DNA of 64,000 nt, taken from Actinomadura sp. DC4. Its GTDB lineage: Bacteria; Actinomycetota; Actinomycetes; Streptosporangiales; Streptosporangiaceae. The stretch covers positions 1-64,000 of the forward strand of contig NZ_JAUEQY010000034.1 of assembly GCF_030406325.1 (NCBI RefSeq), given 5' to 3'. The notes beneath the pieces were generated by a model. That model had not been told where the DNA came from. It did no database searches and saw only the letters and a list, made by a program, of their open reading frames with translations. This document shows, in pieces, positions 1 to 8,390 of this stretch. Within the stretch, counting starts at the first letter, position 1; every line of letters starts with the position of its first letter. Made by a program: the position numbers and the translations under genes.

Positions 1-2
1 GC

Positions 3-122
3 GGCGGCGGCCGCCACCTGTGGCGTACCCCCACCAGCTATCGCGCCCGCGCGCGCGTGGACGCGGGGACCCACCGGCTCGCGGCTTTCATCTATCCGTA
101 CTCGGGCGGGGACCACTCATAG
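3..122 (+). CDS. C-terminal tail of an unknown protein, possibly a PLP aminotransferase (HpgT-like)
   Basis: The frame beginning at base 3 is open to a TAG at 120-122, and about nine tenths of its codons end in G or C, which marks it as the true coding frame of a gene that starts before the window. The last residues read VDAGTHRLAAFIYP, which resembles the closing helix of fold-type I PLP aminotransferases (typically ...ID.GVRRLA.FI). The Hpg pathway encoded downstream lacks only its last enzyme, the 4-hydroxyphenylglyoxylate aminotransferase HpgT, so this tail is a reasonable candidate. The product identity is an inference from about 15 residues and the context; the tail could belong to another protein. 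Confidence 0.4.
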   Translation, partial: GGGRHLWRTPTSYRARARVDAGTHRLAAFIYPYSGGDHS

Positions 123-291
123 ACTACGGATAAATACTAAAAACCGCTTTATACACTGGGGGTATTTTTCATTTCACACGGTTGGGGGGTGCCCCGCGGG
201 GGGCACACGCCCCACTTCCCGCGATCCCCGCGCCATGGCCACCCGAGTCGAGGTGGCTCAGCCGTATCAGAACAGGCGAAAGGAAAATGTC

Positions 292-654
292 GTGACCGTA
301 CACGCGATTCGCGGGGCCACCCAGGCCGAGGCGAACTCACGGGAGGCCATTCTGGAGGCGACGACCGAGCTCGTCGCCGAGGTGATGGCGCGCAACGCCC
401 TCACGACCGACGACGTGATCAGCGTGGTCTTCACCGCGACACCCGACCTGGACGCCGAGTTCCCCGCGGTCGCGGCGCGCAAGGTCGGGTTCGACGAGGT
501 CCCCTTACTGTGCGCGGGCGAGCTCGGGGTGCCGGGAGCGCTGCCGCGGATCGTCCGGCTGATGGCGCACGTCGACATCGACCGGCCGCGTTCCACGATC
601 CGGCACGTGTACCTGCGTGGCGCGACCGCCCTGCGACTCGACATCGCGCAGTGA
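292..654 (+). CDS. AroH-type chorismate mutase
   Basis: Converts chorismate to prephenate, the entry to tyrosine and so to 4-hydroxyphenylpyruvate, the Hpg precursor. The 120-residue product has the monofunctional AroH layout: AIRGATQAE near the N-terminus (Bacillus AroH has GIRGATTVE), FTATPDLDAEFPA in the middle with the conserved Arg/Glu pattern, and IRHVYLRGATALR at the end. I chose GTG at 292, after GAAAGGAAAA, because it gives the usual AroH length; an in-frame ATG at 235 would add 19 atypical residues. Codon 72 (505-507) is TTA at a conserved hydrophobic position. The stop overlaps the GTG of the next gene, so the two are probably translationally coupled. A 50-bp AT-richer stretch at 120-175 probably holds the promoter. 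Confidence 0.85.
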   Translation: MTVHAIRGATQAEANSREAILEATTELVAEVMARNALTTDDVISVVFTATPDLDAEFPAVAARKVGFDEVPLLCAGELGVPGALPRIVRLMAHVDIDRPRSTIRHVYLRGATALRLDIAQ

Positions 655-1586
655 GAACCTCGACCCCGCATCCCGATCACGACGAACCGGGAGGCCGGGC
701 GCTGCCGTCCGCGATCCTGGTCCGGCGTGTCGTCGTCATCGGCGCCGGGCTGATCGGCACCTCGATCGCGCTGGCGATGTCGGCCCGCGGCACCACGGTG
801 TGGCTCACCGACCGGGACCCGGCGACGGCGGAGCTCGCCGCCGGCCTCGGCGCCGGAAAGGTCCTCGACGACTCCGCCGATCACCCCGCCGACCTGGCGA
901 TACTGGCCGTACCACCGGCGGCGGTGGCCACGACCCTGCGGGACGCGCAAAAGTGCGGTCTCGCCCGGATCTACACCGACGTGGCGAGCGTCAAGGCGGG
1001 GCCGCTGGCCGAGGCCGCCCGGCTCGGATGCGACATGTCGGTCTTCGTCGGAGGTCATCCGATGGGCGGGCGCGAACGCTCCGGGCCGGCGGCCGCGCGC
1101 GCCGATCTCTTCCTCGGCCGCCCGTGGGCGCTGTGCCCCTCCGACCAGTGCGACGCGAGTGCCATCGGTGTGGTGTCCGCCCTGGTCAGAGGGTGTGGCG
1201 CCCGGCCTCTCATCGTCGACGCCGCCGCACACGACCAGGCCGTGGCGCTGGTCTCGCACGCCCCCCACGTCGTGTCGTCGGCGATGGCGGCCCGATTCGG
1301 GGACGCCCCCGAGAGCGTCCTCGGCCTGGTGGGACAGGGCGTACGGGACGTGACCCGCATCGCGGCCGGCGACCCGCAACTGTGGCTGGGAATCCTGGCG
1401 GCCAACGCCGGGCCCGTCGCCGAGGTGCTGGAGGACGTGTCACACGACCTCGCCCTCACCGCGTCGGCGCTGCGCGAGCGGTCCATCGGGGAGACGGCGG
1501 GGGCCGTCGACGTCTGCGCGGACGTGACCGATCTTCTTCTGCGGGGGGAAAAGGGGCGCGCCCGGATCACCGGGCAGGCGCGCTGA
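651..1586 (+). CDS. Prephenate dehydrogenase (TyrA family)
   Basis: Oxidatively decarboxylates prephenate to 4-hydroxyphenylpyruvate with NAD(P), giving the substrate of HmaS encoded at 5.6 kb. The 311-residue product starts with a short variable leader, then the Rossmann motif VVVIGAGLIGTSIA (about residues 26-39), the cofactor-selecting acidic residue in TDRDP, and the TyrA signature VGGHPMGGRERSG with its catalytic-region histidine. The C-terminal helical dimerisation domain runs to the end. The GTG start at 651 overlaps the TGA of the chorismate mutase gene, which fixes the start and implies coupling. Similar dedicated TyrA genes occur in glycopeptide-type clusters. It contains no TTA codon, unlike most neighbours. 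Confidence 0.88.
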   Translation: MRTSTPHPDHDEPGGRALPSAILVRRVVVIGAGLIGTSIALAMSARGTTVWLTDRDPATAELAAGLGAGKVLDDSADHPADLAILAVPPAAVATTLRDAQKCGLARIYTDVASVKAGPLAEAARLGCDMSVFVGGHPMGGRERSGPAAARADLFLGRPWALCPSDQCDASAIGVVSALVRGCGARPLIVDAAAHDQAVALVSHAPHVVSSAMAARFGDAPESVLGLVGQGVRDVTRIAAGDPQLWLGILAANAGPVAEVLEDVSHDLALTASALRERSIGETAGAVDVCADVTDLLLRGEKGRARITGQAR

Positions 1587-1871
1587 GCCTTTCGGGATGA
1601 CGGGGGTTTTCCAGGGCATTCGCTGTCCCGCCGGCGGGACGGACTTCATCGCGCCGCGGCGGCGTACGTTGTTTCGGTCGCATTCCGTTCTCTGCGCGGA
1701 TCACATTCACGAGCGAAGGCGCATCGGCTTTCGATTGTCCTTTTCCCGCTCAGGCGAGAAGATGCCTGAGCCGCCGAGATATCGGGACGAATTTTCAATT
1801 CCCCGTACGCGGCACTCACGCATTCGCCGGCGGACGGCGGGCGAACCCCCACGGAAACGACAGGAGACCCC

Positions 1872-2930
1872 ATGGTTGTGATCATGGCCCCCGAGGCCAC
1901 CGAGTCGGACGTCGAGGTCATCGTCGAGATGGTCCAGGGGGTGGGAGGCAAGGCCTTCGTCAGCCGCGGTGTGTCACGGACCATCGTGGGACTGGTCGGC
2001 GACGTCGAGGAGTTCGGCGCCCTCAACCTGCGGAGCCGGCCGGGCGTCCTGGACGTCGTGCGGATCTCGGTTCCGTACAAGCTCATCAGCAGGGAGCATC
2101 ACAGCGCCCGGTCGGTGATCGAGGTGGGCGGGGTCCCCATCGGCCCCGACCACCTGACGGTGATCGCGGGCCCCTGCGCGGTCGAGACTCCGGAGCAGAC
2201 GCTGACCGCGGCCCGGATGGCCAGGGCGGCGGGCGCCTCGCTGTTACGCGGCGGGGCCTTCAAGCCGCGGACGTCCCCGTACGCCTATCAGGGTCTGGGC
2301 GAGGCCGGCCTGAAGATCCTCGCCGACGTGCGCGCCGAGACGGGGCTGCCGGTGGTGACCGAGGTGATCGACCCGGCGCACGTCGACATGGTCGCCTCCT
2401 ACGCCGACATGCTCCAGGTCGGCACGCGCAACATGCAGAACTTCGCGCTGCTGCAGGCCGTGGGCGCGGCGACCAAGCCGGTCCTGCTCAAGCGCGGCAT
2501 GAGCTCCACCATCCAGGAATGGCTGATGGCCGCGGAGTACATCGCCCAGCGCGGCAACCTCGACATCGTCCTGTGCGAGCGCGGCATCCGCACGTTCGAG
2601 ACCGCGACGCGCAACACGCTCGACATCAGCGCCGTCCCGGTCGCGCAGCGGCTGTCGCACCTGCCGGTCATCGTCGACCCCTCGCACTCGGGCGGCCGGC
2701 GTGAACTCGTCCTCCCGCTGACCAGGGCGGCGATCGCCGCCGGCGCCGACGGCCTCATCATCGACATCCACCCCGAGCCCAAGATGGCGCTGTGCGACGG
2801 CGACCAGGCGCTGGTCGACTCTGACCTGGCCGAGATCGCGAGGATCGGCGCCGAGCTCTCCGCCCTGATGGGCCGCGTCCTCACTCCGGCGCCGGACGCC
2901 TCGCCGGCACGCGTGCCGAGCGCGCTCTGA
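1872..2930 (+). CDS. 3-deoxy-7-phosphoheptulonate synthase (DAHP synthase, type I-beta)
   Basis: Condenses phosphoenolpyruvate and erythrose 4-phosphate, the first step of the shikimate pathway. A cluster-borne extra copy raises flux toward Hpg. The 352-residue protein has an N-terminal ferredoxin-like regulatory domain (about residues 1-75, as in Thermotoga-type enzymes) and then the TIM barrel with AGPCAVE, LLRGGAFKPRTSPY, LLKRGMSSTIQEWL and IVDPSHSGGRREL, all standard for the I-beta class. ATG at 1872 follows an AGGAGA Shine-Dalgarno. Codon 125 (2244-2246) is TTA, encoding the conserved leucine just before RGGAFKPRTS. The 285 bp upstream hold no gene and are likely leader and promoter. A strong hairpin follows the gene. 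Confidence 0.92.
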   Translation: MVVIMAPEATESDVEVIVEMVQGVGGKAFVSRGVSRTIVGLVGDVEEFGALNLRSRPGVLDVVRISVPYKLISREHHSARSVIEVGGVPIGPDHLTVIAGPCAVETPEQTLTAARMARAAGASLLRGGAFKPRTSPYAYQGLGEAGLKILADVRAETGLPVVTEVIDPAHVDMVASYADMLQVGTRNMQNFALLQAVGAATKPVLLKRGMSSTIQEWLMAAEYIAQRGNLDIVLCERGIRTFETATRNTLDISAVPVAQRLSHLPVIVDPSHSGGRRELVLPLTRAAIAAGADGLIIDIHPEPKMALCDGDQALVDSDLAEIARIGAELSALMGRVLTPAPDASPARVPSAL

Positions 2931-2964
2931 CCCTGCGGACGCCGAGCGGCGTGGGGGCGTACGA

Positions 2965-3004
2965 GCATCCCGGATGGCAGGCGGCTGCGCGCCATCCGGG
3001 ATGC
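2965..3004 (+). terminator. Strong hairpin downstream of the DAHP synthase gene
   Basis: A perfect 14-bp inverted repeat, GCATCCCGGATGGC at 2965-2978 and its complement at 2991-3004, with a 12-nt loop, begins 34 bp after the stop codon. There is no T tract, which is usual for actinomycete terminators. It would end the chorismate mutase-PDH-DAHP synthase transcript. Confidence 0.7.
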
Positions 3005-3340
3005 GCTCGCCCGCGGCGGCCGTCCGGCGTCCGGCGGCTGAACCGGCCGTCATGTCCTGGCGGGTGGACCGTCGGCCGTCCCCCTCATCCAAAGCCGGGC
3101 CGGGTGCGGCGCCACGCGACTGAGCCGCGGCGGCGGCCTCGGGAAGGGAAAGTCCTAGCAGTACCCGGAGAAGGCGTCTCAACAGGGGCACGAGGGCTCT
3201 CCTGCGCGGCGACCGGGTATCCGTACGCCCGTCGCGGCCGGTCCCGGAGCCGTGGCTCGGGTCGCGCTGCGCGGTCGCTGTCGCTGTCGCCGACGGGCCT
3301 GTCACCCGGCCGACAGTAGAAGCTGCCCGGTATCACCGGC
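3005..3340. other. Intergenic stretch without a recognisable gene
   Basis: Between the hairpin and the operator of the response-regulator gene no frame combines a plausible start, Shine-Dalgarno sequence and sustained actinomycete codon bias. The open frames here look like products of high GC content. I see no repeat or RNA gene. Confidence 0.5.
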
Positions 3341-3368
3341 GTAACAACCGGCGTTACGGTGCCGTTAT
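3341..3368 (+). promoter_or_regulatory. Three-box operator upstream of the response-regulator gene (copy 1)
   Basis: GTAAC (3341-3345), 7 bp, GTTAC (3353-3357), 6 bp, GTTAT (3364-3368). The last two boxes start 11 bp apart, the direct-repeat period typical of OmpR-family binding. The same three boxes with the same spacing and orientation recur at 28860-28887 ahead of the sensor-kinase gene. The last box ends 82 bp before the start codon. This suggests autoregulation by the response regulator; the binding protein is inferred. Confidence 0.65.
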
Positions 3369-3450
3369 CGGGGATCGGGCATGGTGGGGCGCGAGGGTCT
3401 GCCCACGTGCGCTCCTCGAACTCGAATCGCCTGTTCGGAGGGCATCGCCG

Positions 3451-4104
3451 ATGAGAGTCCTGATCGTCGAGGACCACACCAAGCTCGCCGAGACCGTCGC
3501 GGCGGGGTTACGCCGCGAGGGCATGGCCGTGGACATCTCGTTCGACGGGCTTGACGCCCTGGACCATGCCGGCACCAACCGTTATGACGTCATAGTCCTC
3601 GATCGGGACCTGCCGGGGATGCACGGAGATGACGTGTGCCGGTCCCTGGTGTCGAGCGACTGCGAAGGCCGGATCCTGATGCTGACGGCGGCCGGCACCA
3701 TCGAGGACCGGGTCGAGGGCCTGTGCCAGGGTGCCGACGACTACCTCTCCAAGCCCTTCGCGTTCGCCGAGCTCGTCGCGCGAATCCGCGCGCTCGCCCG
3801 GCGTTCGCAGCCGGCGCTGCCGCCCACCCTGGTGCACGGCGACATCCGCCTCGACTCCGCGCGGCGGGTCGCCACCAGGGCGGGGGAGCGACTCACGCTG
3901 AGCCCGAAGGAGTTCGCCGTCCTCGAACTTCTTCTCGGGGCGCGGGGCGCGGTCGTGTCGGCCGAGGAGCTCCTCGAACGCGTCTGGGACGAGATGGCCG
4001 ATCCCTTCACCAACGCCGTCAAGATGACCGTCAGCCGGCTCCGCGCCAAGCTCGGGGACCCGCCGGTGATCGAGACCGTCGCTCAGGCCGGCTACCGCAT
4101 CTAG
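3451..4104 (+). CDS. OmpR/PhoB-family two-component response regulator
   Basis: The 217-residue protein has a receiver domain (about 1-115) with the acidic pair in VEDH, the phospho-acceptor Asp51 in IVLDRDLPG, Thr in LTAAG and the Lys of LSKPF. A winged-helix DNA-binding domain (about 125-217) follows, with LSPKEFAVLELL and VSRLRAKLG. The start is supported by GGAGGG eight bases upstream. Codon 20 (3508-3510) is TTA. It has no adjacent kinase. The only histidine kinase in the window is at 28972, and both genes share a distinctive operator, so I infer that the two are partners split by the biosynthetic genes. The protein ends at ...AGYRI, slightly shorter than most family members. Confidence 0.9.
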   Translation: MRVLIVEDHTKLAETVAAGLRREGMAVDISFDGLDALDHAGTNRYDVIVLDRDLPGMHGDDVCRSLVSSDCEGRILMLTAAGTIEDRVEGLCQGADDYLSKPFAFAELVARIRALARRSQPALPPTLVHGDIRLDSARRVATRAGERLTLSPKEFAVLELLLGARGAVVSAEELLERVWDEMADPFTNAVKMTVSRLRAKLGDPPVIETVAQAGYRI

Positions 4105-4511
4105 GCTTCCGCGACAACGGCGGCCGGATTTGGCCGTTCGCCCATTCTTTGCTGCCTGTACTAGGCGCATTGTCGTTACGTGTGAAGCGCCGTATGGTCG
4201 GGTGTTTCGTTCACCGGAACGTGTATCCCTTAAGTGTTCCCGCGTGAACAGACGCGTGATCAAAAGCGGGAAAGGCCGAGTCCGGCCTGAATTGCCGGGG
4301 ATCTATTGTGTCGGCTGGAAGGGCCGTCGTAGCATCAAGCCGATGCACGGGGGCCGGTGGGCGAAAGATCGCTGACCAGGCATTGTTGGCGTAGGTTAGG
4401 ACTGCCCTTTACGGGGTTATTTCTCGTCACGAATCAGGGGCGGCTTCGTCCGTCGCGCCTGTTTCTGATCTCCAACAGACCTGATGACCTGCTCCACGCT
4501 GTCCAATCAAG
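4105..4511. other. 407-bp gap: probable regulatory region of the StrR-like gene
   Basis: No gene is evident and base composition is visibly less GC-rich than the flanking genes, as expected of a promoter region. One candidate promoter is TTGTCG at 4170-4175, 17 bp, TATGGT at 4193-4198, which would leave a 5' leader of about 300 nt. I found no perfect StrR-type inverted repeat here, in contrast to the site ahead of the mbtH gene. Confidence 0.4.
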
Positions 4512-5525
4512 GTGAGGTCAGATCGTGAGGAGTTGGACTTGAAATCGGCACCAGACCAGGTCGATCTTCAACCGGTGGTAGAAGTCGACATCGGCCTACT
4601 GTCAGTCGGCTGTTCGCCGAGGATCGCGGGGGAGAATCTCGAGCACGTGGAAACGCTCGCGGCGGCGCAGTCTCCTCTTCCTCCGATCATCGTTCACCGG
4701 CTGACGATGCGCGTCATCGACGGCATGCACCGGCTGCGGGCCGCCAAGCTGCGCGGTCAGCAGCGAATTCCCGTCAGATTCTTCGACGGCACCGAGGCCG
4801 AGGCCTTCATTCTGGCGGTCAAGTCGAATATCGCGCACGGCCTGCCACTGACGCTGGCGGACCGCAAGCGCGCCGCGGAACGCATCATCTCCCTGCATCC
4901 GCAGTGGTCGGACCGCATGATCGCCGCGGTCGCGGGCCTGGCGGCCGGGACGGTCGTCGAGATCCGCAGGAAGACCGGCGCCGGTTCGGCGCAGGAGGTC
5001 GCCAGGATCGGCAAGGACGGCCGCGTCCGGCCGATCAACGGCGCCGAGGGCCGCCGGCTGGCCTACGAACTCATCGTCGAGGATCCCAGTCTCTCCTTAC
5101 GCCAGATCGCCCGTACGGCCGGGATATCCCCGGAGACGGCGCGGGACGTGAGAAACCGGCTTCGCCGGGGCGAGGATCCCCTTTTGAAAGGACGCCGAAA
5201 AGCACTCCTCGGCCACGGGAGGCCCGCTAATTGGCAACCCGCGACGGTCAAGAGCATCGCGACCGGTAAAACGATCGCGCAACCGCCGGCGGTGGTCGTC
5301 GAGCGCCTGAAGGCCGATCCGGCGCTCCGTTTCAACGAGAGCGGCCGCGATCTGCTGCGGCTGCTCAATATTCACACCATCAGGGCAGAGGACTGGAACA
5401 AGATCGTCGATAGCGTTCCGTCCCACTGCCGGGGAATCGTCGCCCAGCTCGCGCGCGACTGTGCGGAGGTGTGGGCGGAACTCGCGCTGCGCATCGAGAC
5501 CAATTCGCAGCAGGCGACGAGCTGA
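4512..5525 (+). CDS. StrR-like pathway-specific transcriptional activator
   Basis: The 337-residue protein has the ParB-like N-terminal half seen in StrR and in glycopeptide-cluster activators (Bbr type): LPPIIVHRLTMRVIDGMHRL, then AAKLRGQ and VRFFDGTEAEAF. A helix-turn-helix, LSLRQIARTAGISPETARDV, lies at about 194-213. StrR proteins bind inverted repeats with an 11-bp centre in cluster promoters, and such a site is present at 11131-11159. Codon 196 (5097-5099) is TTA, in the helix-turn-helix, so translation of the activator would depend on a UUA-reading tRNA. The start is uncertain: GTG at 4512 has a weak Shine-Dalgarno, and TTG codons a little downstream are alternatives. Confidence 0.88.
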   Translation: MRSDREELDLKSAPDQVDLQPVVEVDIGLLSVGCSPRIAGENLEHVETLAAAQSPLPPIIVHRLTMRVIDGMHRLRAAKLRGQQRIPVRFFDGTEAEAFILAVKSNIAHGLPLTLADRKRAAERIISLHPQWSDRMIAAVAGLAAGTVVEIRRKTGAGSAQEVARIGKDGRVRPINGAEGRRLAYELIVEDPSLSLRQIARTAGISPETARDVRNRLRRGEDPLLKGRRKALLGHGRPANWQPATVKSIATGKTIAQPPAVVVERLKADPALRFNESGRDLLRLLNIHTIRAEDWNKIVDSVPSHCRGIVAQLARDCAEVWAELALRIETNSQQATS

Positions 5526-5600
5526 ATCGGCGTCGCCGGATCTTTTCGTACGGGCGCCCGGCAGAGCGTCGGCGCACCATGCCCTGGAGGGTAGGAGACG

Positions 5601-6659
5601 GTGGAGATTCATTCGGTCGACCACATCGAGTTATACGTCGAGGACGCCGAGAAGGCGTCGAACGAGCTGTGTGAGTCGTTCGGCTTCACGGTGCACGGGC
5701 GGGGCGGTCCGGACACGGGCCTGGAAGGCCGTACGTCGGTCCTCCTGCGTCAGCACGACATCGCGCTTGTCGTCACCTCGGCGATCGGCGACGGTCACCG
5801 CGCCGCGGAATACGTACGGCGGCACGGCGACGGCATCGCGGTGGTCGGCCTCAGCGTCGACGACGCGTGCGCGGCGTTCGCCGAGGCGGTGGCCCGCGGC
5901 GCCGTGCCCACCGCCGAGCCGGAGGCCTTCGGCGAGGTGGTGTTCGCCTCGGTCGAGGGGTTCGGTGACGTCGAGCACCGGTTCACCTCCCGGCCGGCCG
6001 GGGCGCCGTTCGCTCCCGGGATCATCGAGCAGGTCGCGGGCGCCTCGTCCGCGGGGCTCCTGAAGAGCGTGGACCACCTCGCGGTGTGCGTTCCGGCGGG
6101 GGAGCTGGGCGAGACCGTGCGGCGGTACCGGGAGATCTTCGACTTCGACCAGACCTTCGAGGAGCGGATCATCGTCGGTTCGCAGGCGATGGACTCCAAG
6201 GTCGTGCAGAGCGCGTCGGGGAAGGTCACCCTGACCATCATCGAGCCGGACACCACGCGGGCGCGTGGTCAGATCGATGAGTTCGTCGGCTCCCACGGCG
6301 GCGCCGGCGTCCAGCACATCGCGTTCCTCACCGAGGACATCACCGTCGCGGTGCGGGCCGGCACGGGCAACGGGGTCCGGTTCCTCACCACACCGCCCAG
6401 CTACTACGAGGACCTGCCGTCGCGGCTCGGTTCGGTCGGCTTCCCCGTCGAGACGCTGCAGGAGCTGAACATCCTCGCGGACCGTGACCACTCCGGGGTG
6501 ATGCTGCAGATCTTCACCGAGTCACGGCACGCCCGCCGCACCCTGTTCTACGAGCTGATCGACCGCCGTGGCGCACGGACCTTCGGAAGCAACAACATCA
6601 AGGCCTTGTACGAGGCCGTCGAACGCCAGCAGGCCGCCGACCGCGCCGGCCTCACCTGA
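5601..6659 (+). CDS. hmaS: 4-Hydroxymandelate synthase (HPPD-like non-haem iron dioxygenase)
   Basis: Converts 4-hydroxyphenylpyruvate and O2 to 4-hydroxymandelate, the committing step to Hpg. The 352-residue protein has two glyoxalase-fold halves, with probable Fe(II) ligands His159 (SVDHLAVC), His239 (GVQHIAFL) and Glu318 (LFYELIDRRG), matching the spacing of the Amycolatopsis enzyme. The C-terminal NNIKALYEAVE is closer to HmaS than to the GNFKALFE typical of true HPPD, and the neighbouring oxidase and Hpg-type NRPS codes support the call. The GTG start follows GGAGGGTAGGAG. TTA is codon 11 (5631-5633). The halogenase gene begins 17 bp after the stop, so the two are probably cotranscribed. 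Confidence 0.9.
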   Translation: MEIHSVDHIELYVEDAEKASNELCESFGFTVHGRGGPDTGLEGRTSVLLRQHDIALVVTSAIGDGHRAAEYVRRHGDGIAVVGLSVDDACAAFAEAVARGAVPTAEPEAFGEVVFASVEGFGDVEHRFTSRPAGAPFAPGIIEQVAGASSAGLLKSVDHLAVCVPAGELGETVRRYREIFDFDQTFEERIIVGSQAMDSKVVQSASGKVTLTIIEPDTTRARGQIDEFVGSHGGAGVQHIAFLTEDITVAVRAGTGNGVRFLTTPPSYYEDLPSRLGSVGFPVETLQELNILADRDHSGVMLQIFTESRHARRTLFYELIDRRGARTFGSNNIKALYEAVERQQAADRAGLT

Positions 6660-6676
6660 CAGGAAGGCAAGAGCAC

Positions 6677-8173
6677 ATGAGCACGGAGAACCGTGAAGAG
6701 TTCGACGTCGTCGTCGTGGGTGGCGGGCCGGGCGGCTCCACACTCGCCACCTTGGTGGCCATGCAAGGTCACCGGGTCCTGATCTTAGAGAAGGAATCGT
6801 TCCCCCGGTACCAGATCGGGGAGTCGCTGCTGCCCTCCACCATCCACGGCGTGTGCCGGATGACCGGCGTCGCCGACGACCTCGCCAAGGCGGGCTTCAC
6901 CCTGAAGCGAGGCGGCACGCTGCGGTGGGGCGCCAAACCGGAACCGTGGACGTTCGCGTTCTCGGTCTCCCCGAAGATGGCCGGATCCACCTCCTTCGCC
7001 TACCAGGTCGAACGCTCCAAGTTCGACAAGATCCTCCTCGACAACGCCGTCCGCAAGGGCGTCGAGGTACGGGAGCAGTGCAACGTCCTGGACGTCATCG
7101 ACGGCCCGGACCGGGTCGAGGGTGTCGCCTACGCCGACGCCGACAGCGTCGAACACCGGGTGTTCGCGAAGTTCGTGGTGGACGCCTCGGGTAACAAGAG
7201 CCGCATCTACAAGCGCGTCGGCGGCACTCGGGAGTACTCCGACTTCTTCCGCAGCCTCGCCCTGTTCGGCTACTTCGAGGGCGGCAAGCGGCTGCCGGAG
7301 CCGAACTCGGGGAACATCCTGTCGGCGGCGTTCGGGAACGGCTGGTTCTGGTACATCCCGCTCAGCCCGACCCTGACCAGCGTCGGCGCCGTCGTCCGCC
7401 GCGACATGGCCGGCCTCATCCAGGGCGACCAGGAGAAGGCACTGCGGAACCTGATCGACGAGTGCCCGATCGTCAAGGACATGCTCGCCGACGCCACCCG
7501 TGTCACCACGGGGCAGTACGGGCAGCTGCGGGTGCGCAAGGACTACTCCTACCACCACACGACGTTCTGGCGGCCCGGCCTCGTCCTCATCGGCGACGCG
7601 GCCTGCTTCGTCGACCCCGTCTTCTCCTCGGGCGTCCACCTGGCCACCTACAGCGCCCTGCTGGCGGCCCGGTCCATCAACAGCATCATCGCCGGCAGCG
7701 TGGGGGAGGCCGCGGCCTTCGACGAGTTCGAGGCCCGCTACCGCCGCGAGTACGGCGTCTTCTATGAGTTCCTCATGTCCTTCTACGACATGCACGTGGA
7801 CGAGAGCTCCTACTTCTGGTCCGCGAAGAAGGTCACCCAGAACCGCCACTCGGAGCTGGAGTCGTTCGTGGAGCTGGTCGGCGGCATGACCTCCACCGAC
7901 TTCGCCCTCGAGGACGCCGAGTCCGCCGCGCTGCGCTTCAAGACCCGGTCGGCGGAGTTCGCCGACGCCATCGACGAGCTCACCGCCGACGAGGAGGGGA
8001 GCATGGTGCCCCTCTTCCGGTCCTCGGTCGTACGGCAGGCGATGTCCGAAGGCGCCCAGGTCCAGAGCCGGGCCCTGCTGGGCGAGGACCTGGGGCCGGA
8101 CGTCCCGATCTTCCCGGGCGGCCTGGTGACGTCGGACGACGGGATGTTCTGGCGGGTTCCCGAGCAGATGTGA
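6677..8173 (+). CDS. FAD-dependent halogenase, glycopeptide (BhaA/VhaA) type
   Basis: Expected to chlorinate a phenolic ring while the residue is bound to a carrier protein; here the substrate would be an Hpg unit of the NRPS. The 498-residue protein shows the FAD motif GGGPGGS (about 14-20), FPRYQIGESLLPST, the halogenase hallmark GWFWYIP, and LIGDAACFVDPVFSSGVHLA. It follows the glycopeptide halogenases closely through the C-terminal part (LFGYFEGGKRLPEP, SYFWSAKKVTQN, LLGEDLGPDVPIFPGGL). An AGGAAGG Shine-Dalgarno precedes the ATG. TTA is codon 37 (6785-6787). Which Hpg is chlorinated cannot be read from the sequence. A flavin reductase is not encoded nearby and would be supplied from elsewhere. 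Confidence 0.93.
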   Translation: MSTENREEFDVVVVGGGPGGSTLATLVAMQGHRVLILEKESFPRYQIGESLLPSTIHGVCRMTGVADDLAKAGFTLKRGGTLRWGAKPEPWTFAFSVSPKMAGSTSFAYQVERSKFDKILLDNAVRKGVEVREQCNVLDVIDGPDRVEGVAYADADSVEHRVFAKFVVDASGNKSRIYKRVGGTREYSDFFRSLALFGYFEGGKRLPEPNSGNILSAAFGNGWFWYIPLSPTLTSVGAVVRRDMAGLIQGDQEKALRNLIDECPIVKDMLADATRVTTGQYGQLRVRKDYSYHHTTFWRPGLVLIGDAACFVDPVFSSGVHLATYSALLAARSINSIIAGSVGEAAAFDEFEARYRREYGVFYEFLMSFYDMHVDESSYFWSAKKVTQNRHSELESFVELVGGMTSTDFALEDAESAALRFKTRSAEFADAIDELTADEEGSMVPLFRSSVVRQAMSEGAQVQSRALLGEDLGPDVPIFPGGLVTSDDGMFWRVPEQM

Positions 8174-8205
8174 CACCTGGCGGTACGAGCATCACCTGGC
8201 CGTCC

Positions 8206-8231
8206 CCGCCCGCTCATCGGTGAGCGGGCGG
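8206..8231. terminator. Bidirectional terminator hairpin between the halogenase and antiporter genes
   Basis: A perfect 11-bp stem, CCGCCCGCTCA at 8206-8216 and TGAGCGGGCGG at 8221-8231, encloses a TCGG tetraloop. It lies between two convergent genes and could stop transcription from either side. Confidence 0.7.
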
Positions 8232-8390
8232 AGACGGCTCACCGCCGCCGTCCGGACCGTCTCCCGAGCGCCCACCCCGCGCCGGCGAGACACCCCCCCC
8301 GCAGGGACCGGACGGCGGCGGCGACGCCATGCCCGGCGCGTACGGTCAGACTCAGAGGGAGCCCGAGGGCGGGCGGCCCACCGGGGTTTC

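Noticed and set aside
189-650. N-terminal extension of the prephenate dehydrogenase by about 150 residues
   Set aside because: This frame runs across the chorismate mutase gene and reads as low-complexity Arg/Gly sequence. The GTG at 651, overlapping the mutase stop, gives the normal TyrA length.
5601-6659. 4-Hydroxyphenylpyruvate dioxygenase of tyrosine catabolism
   Set aside because: The C-terminal NNIKALYEAVE and the linkage to Hmo and an Hpg-type NRPS favour HmaS. Active-site alignment would settle it.
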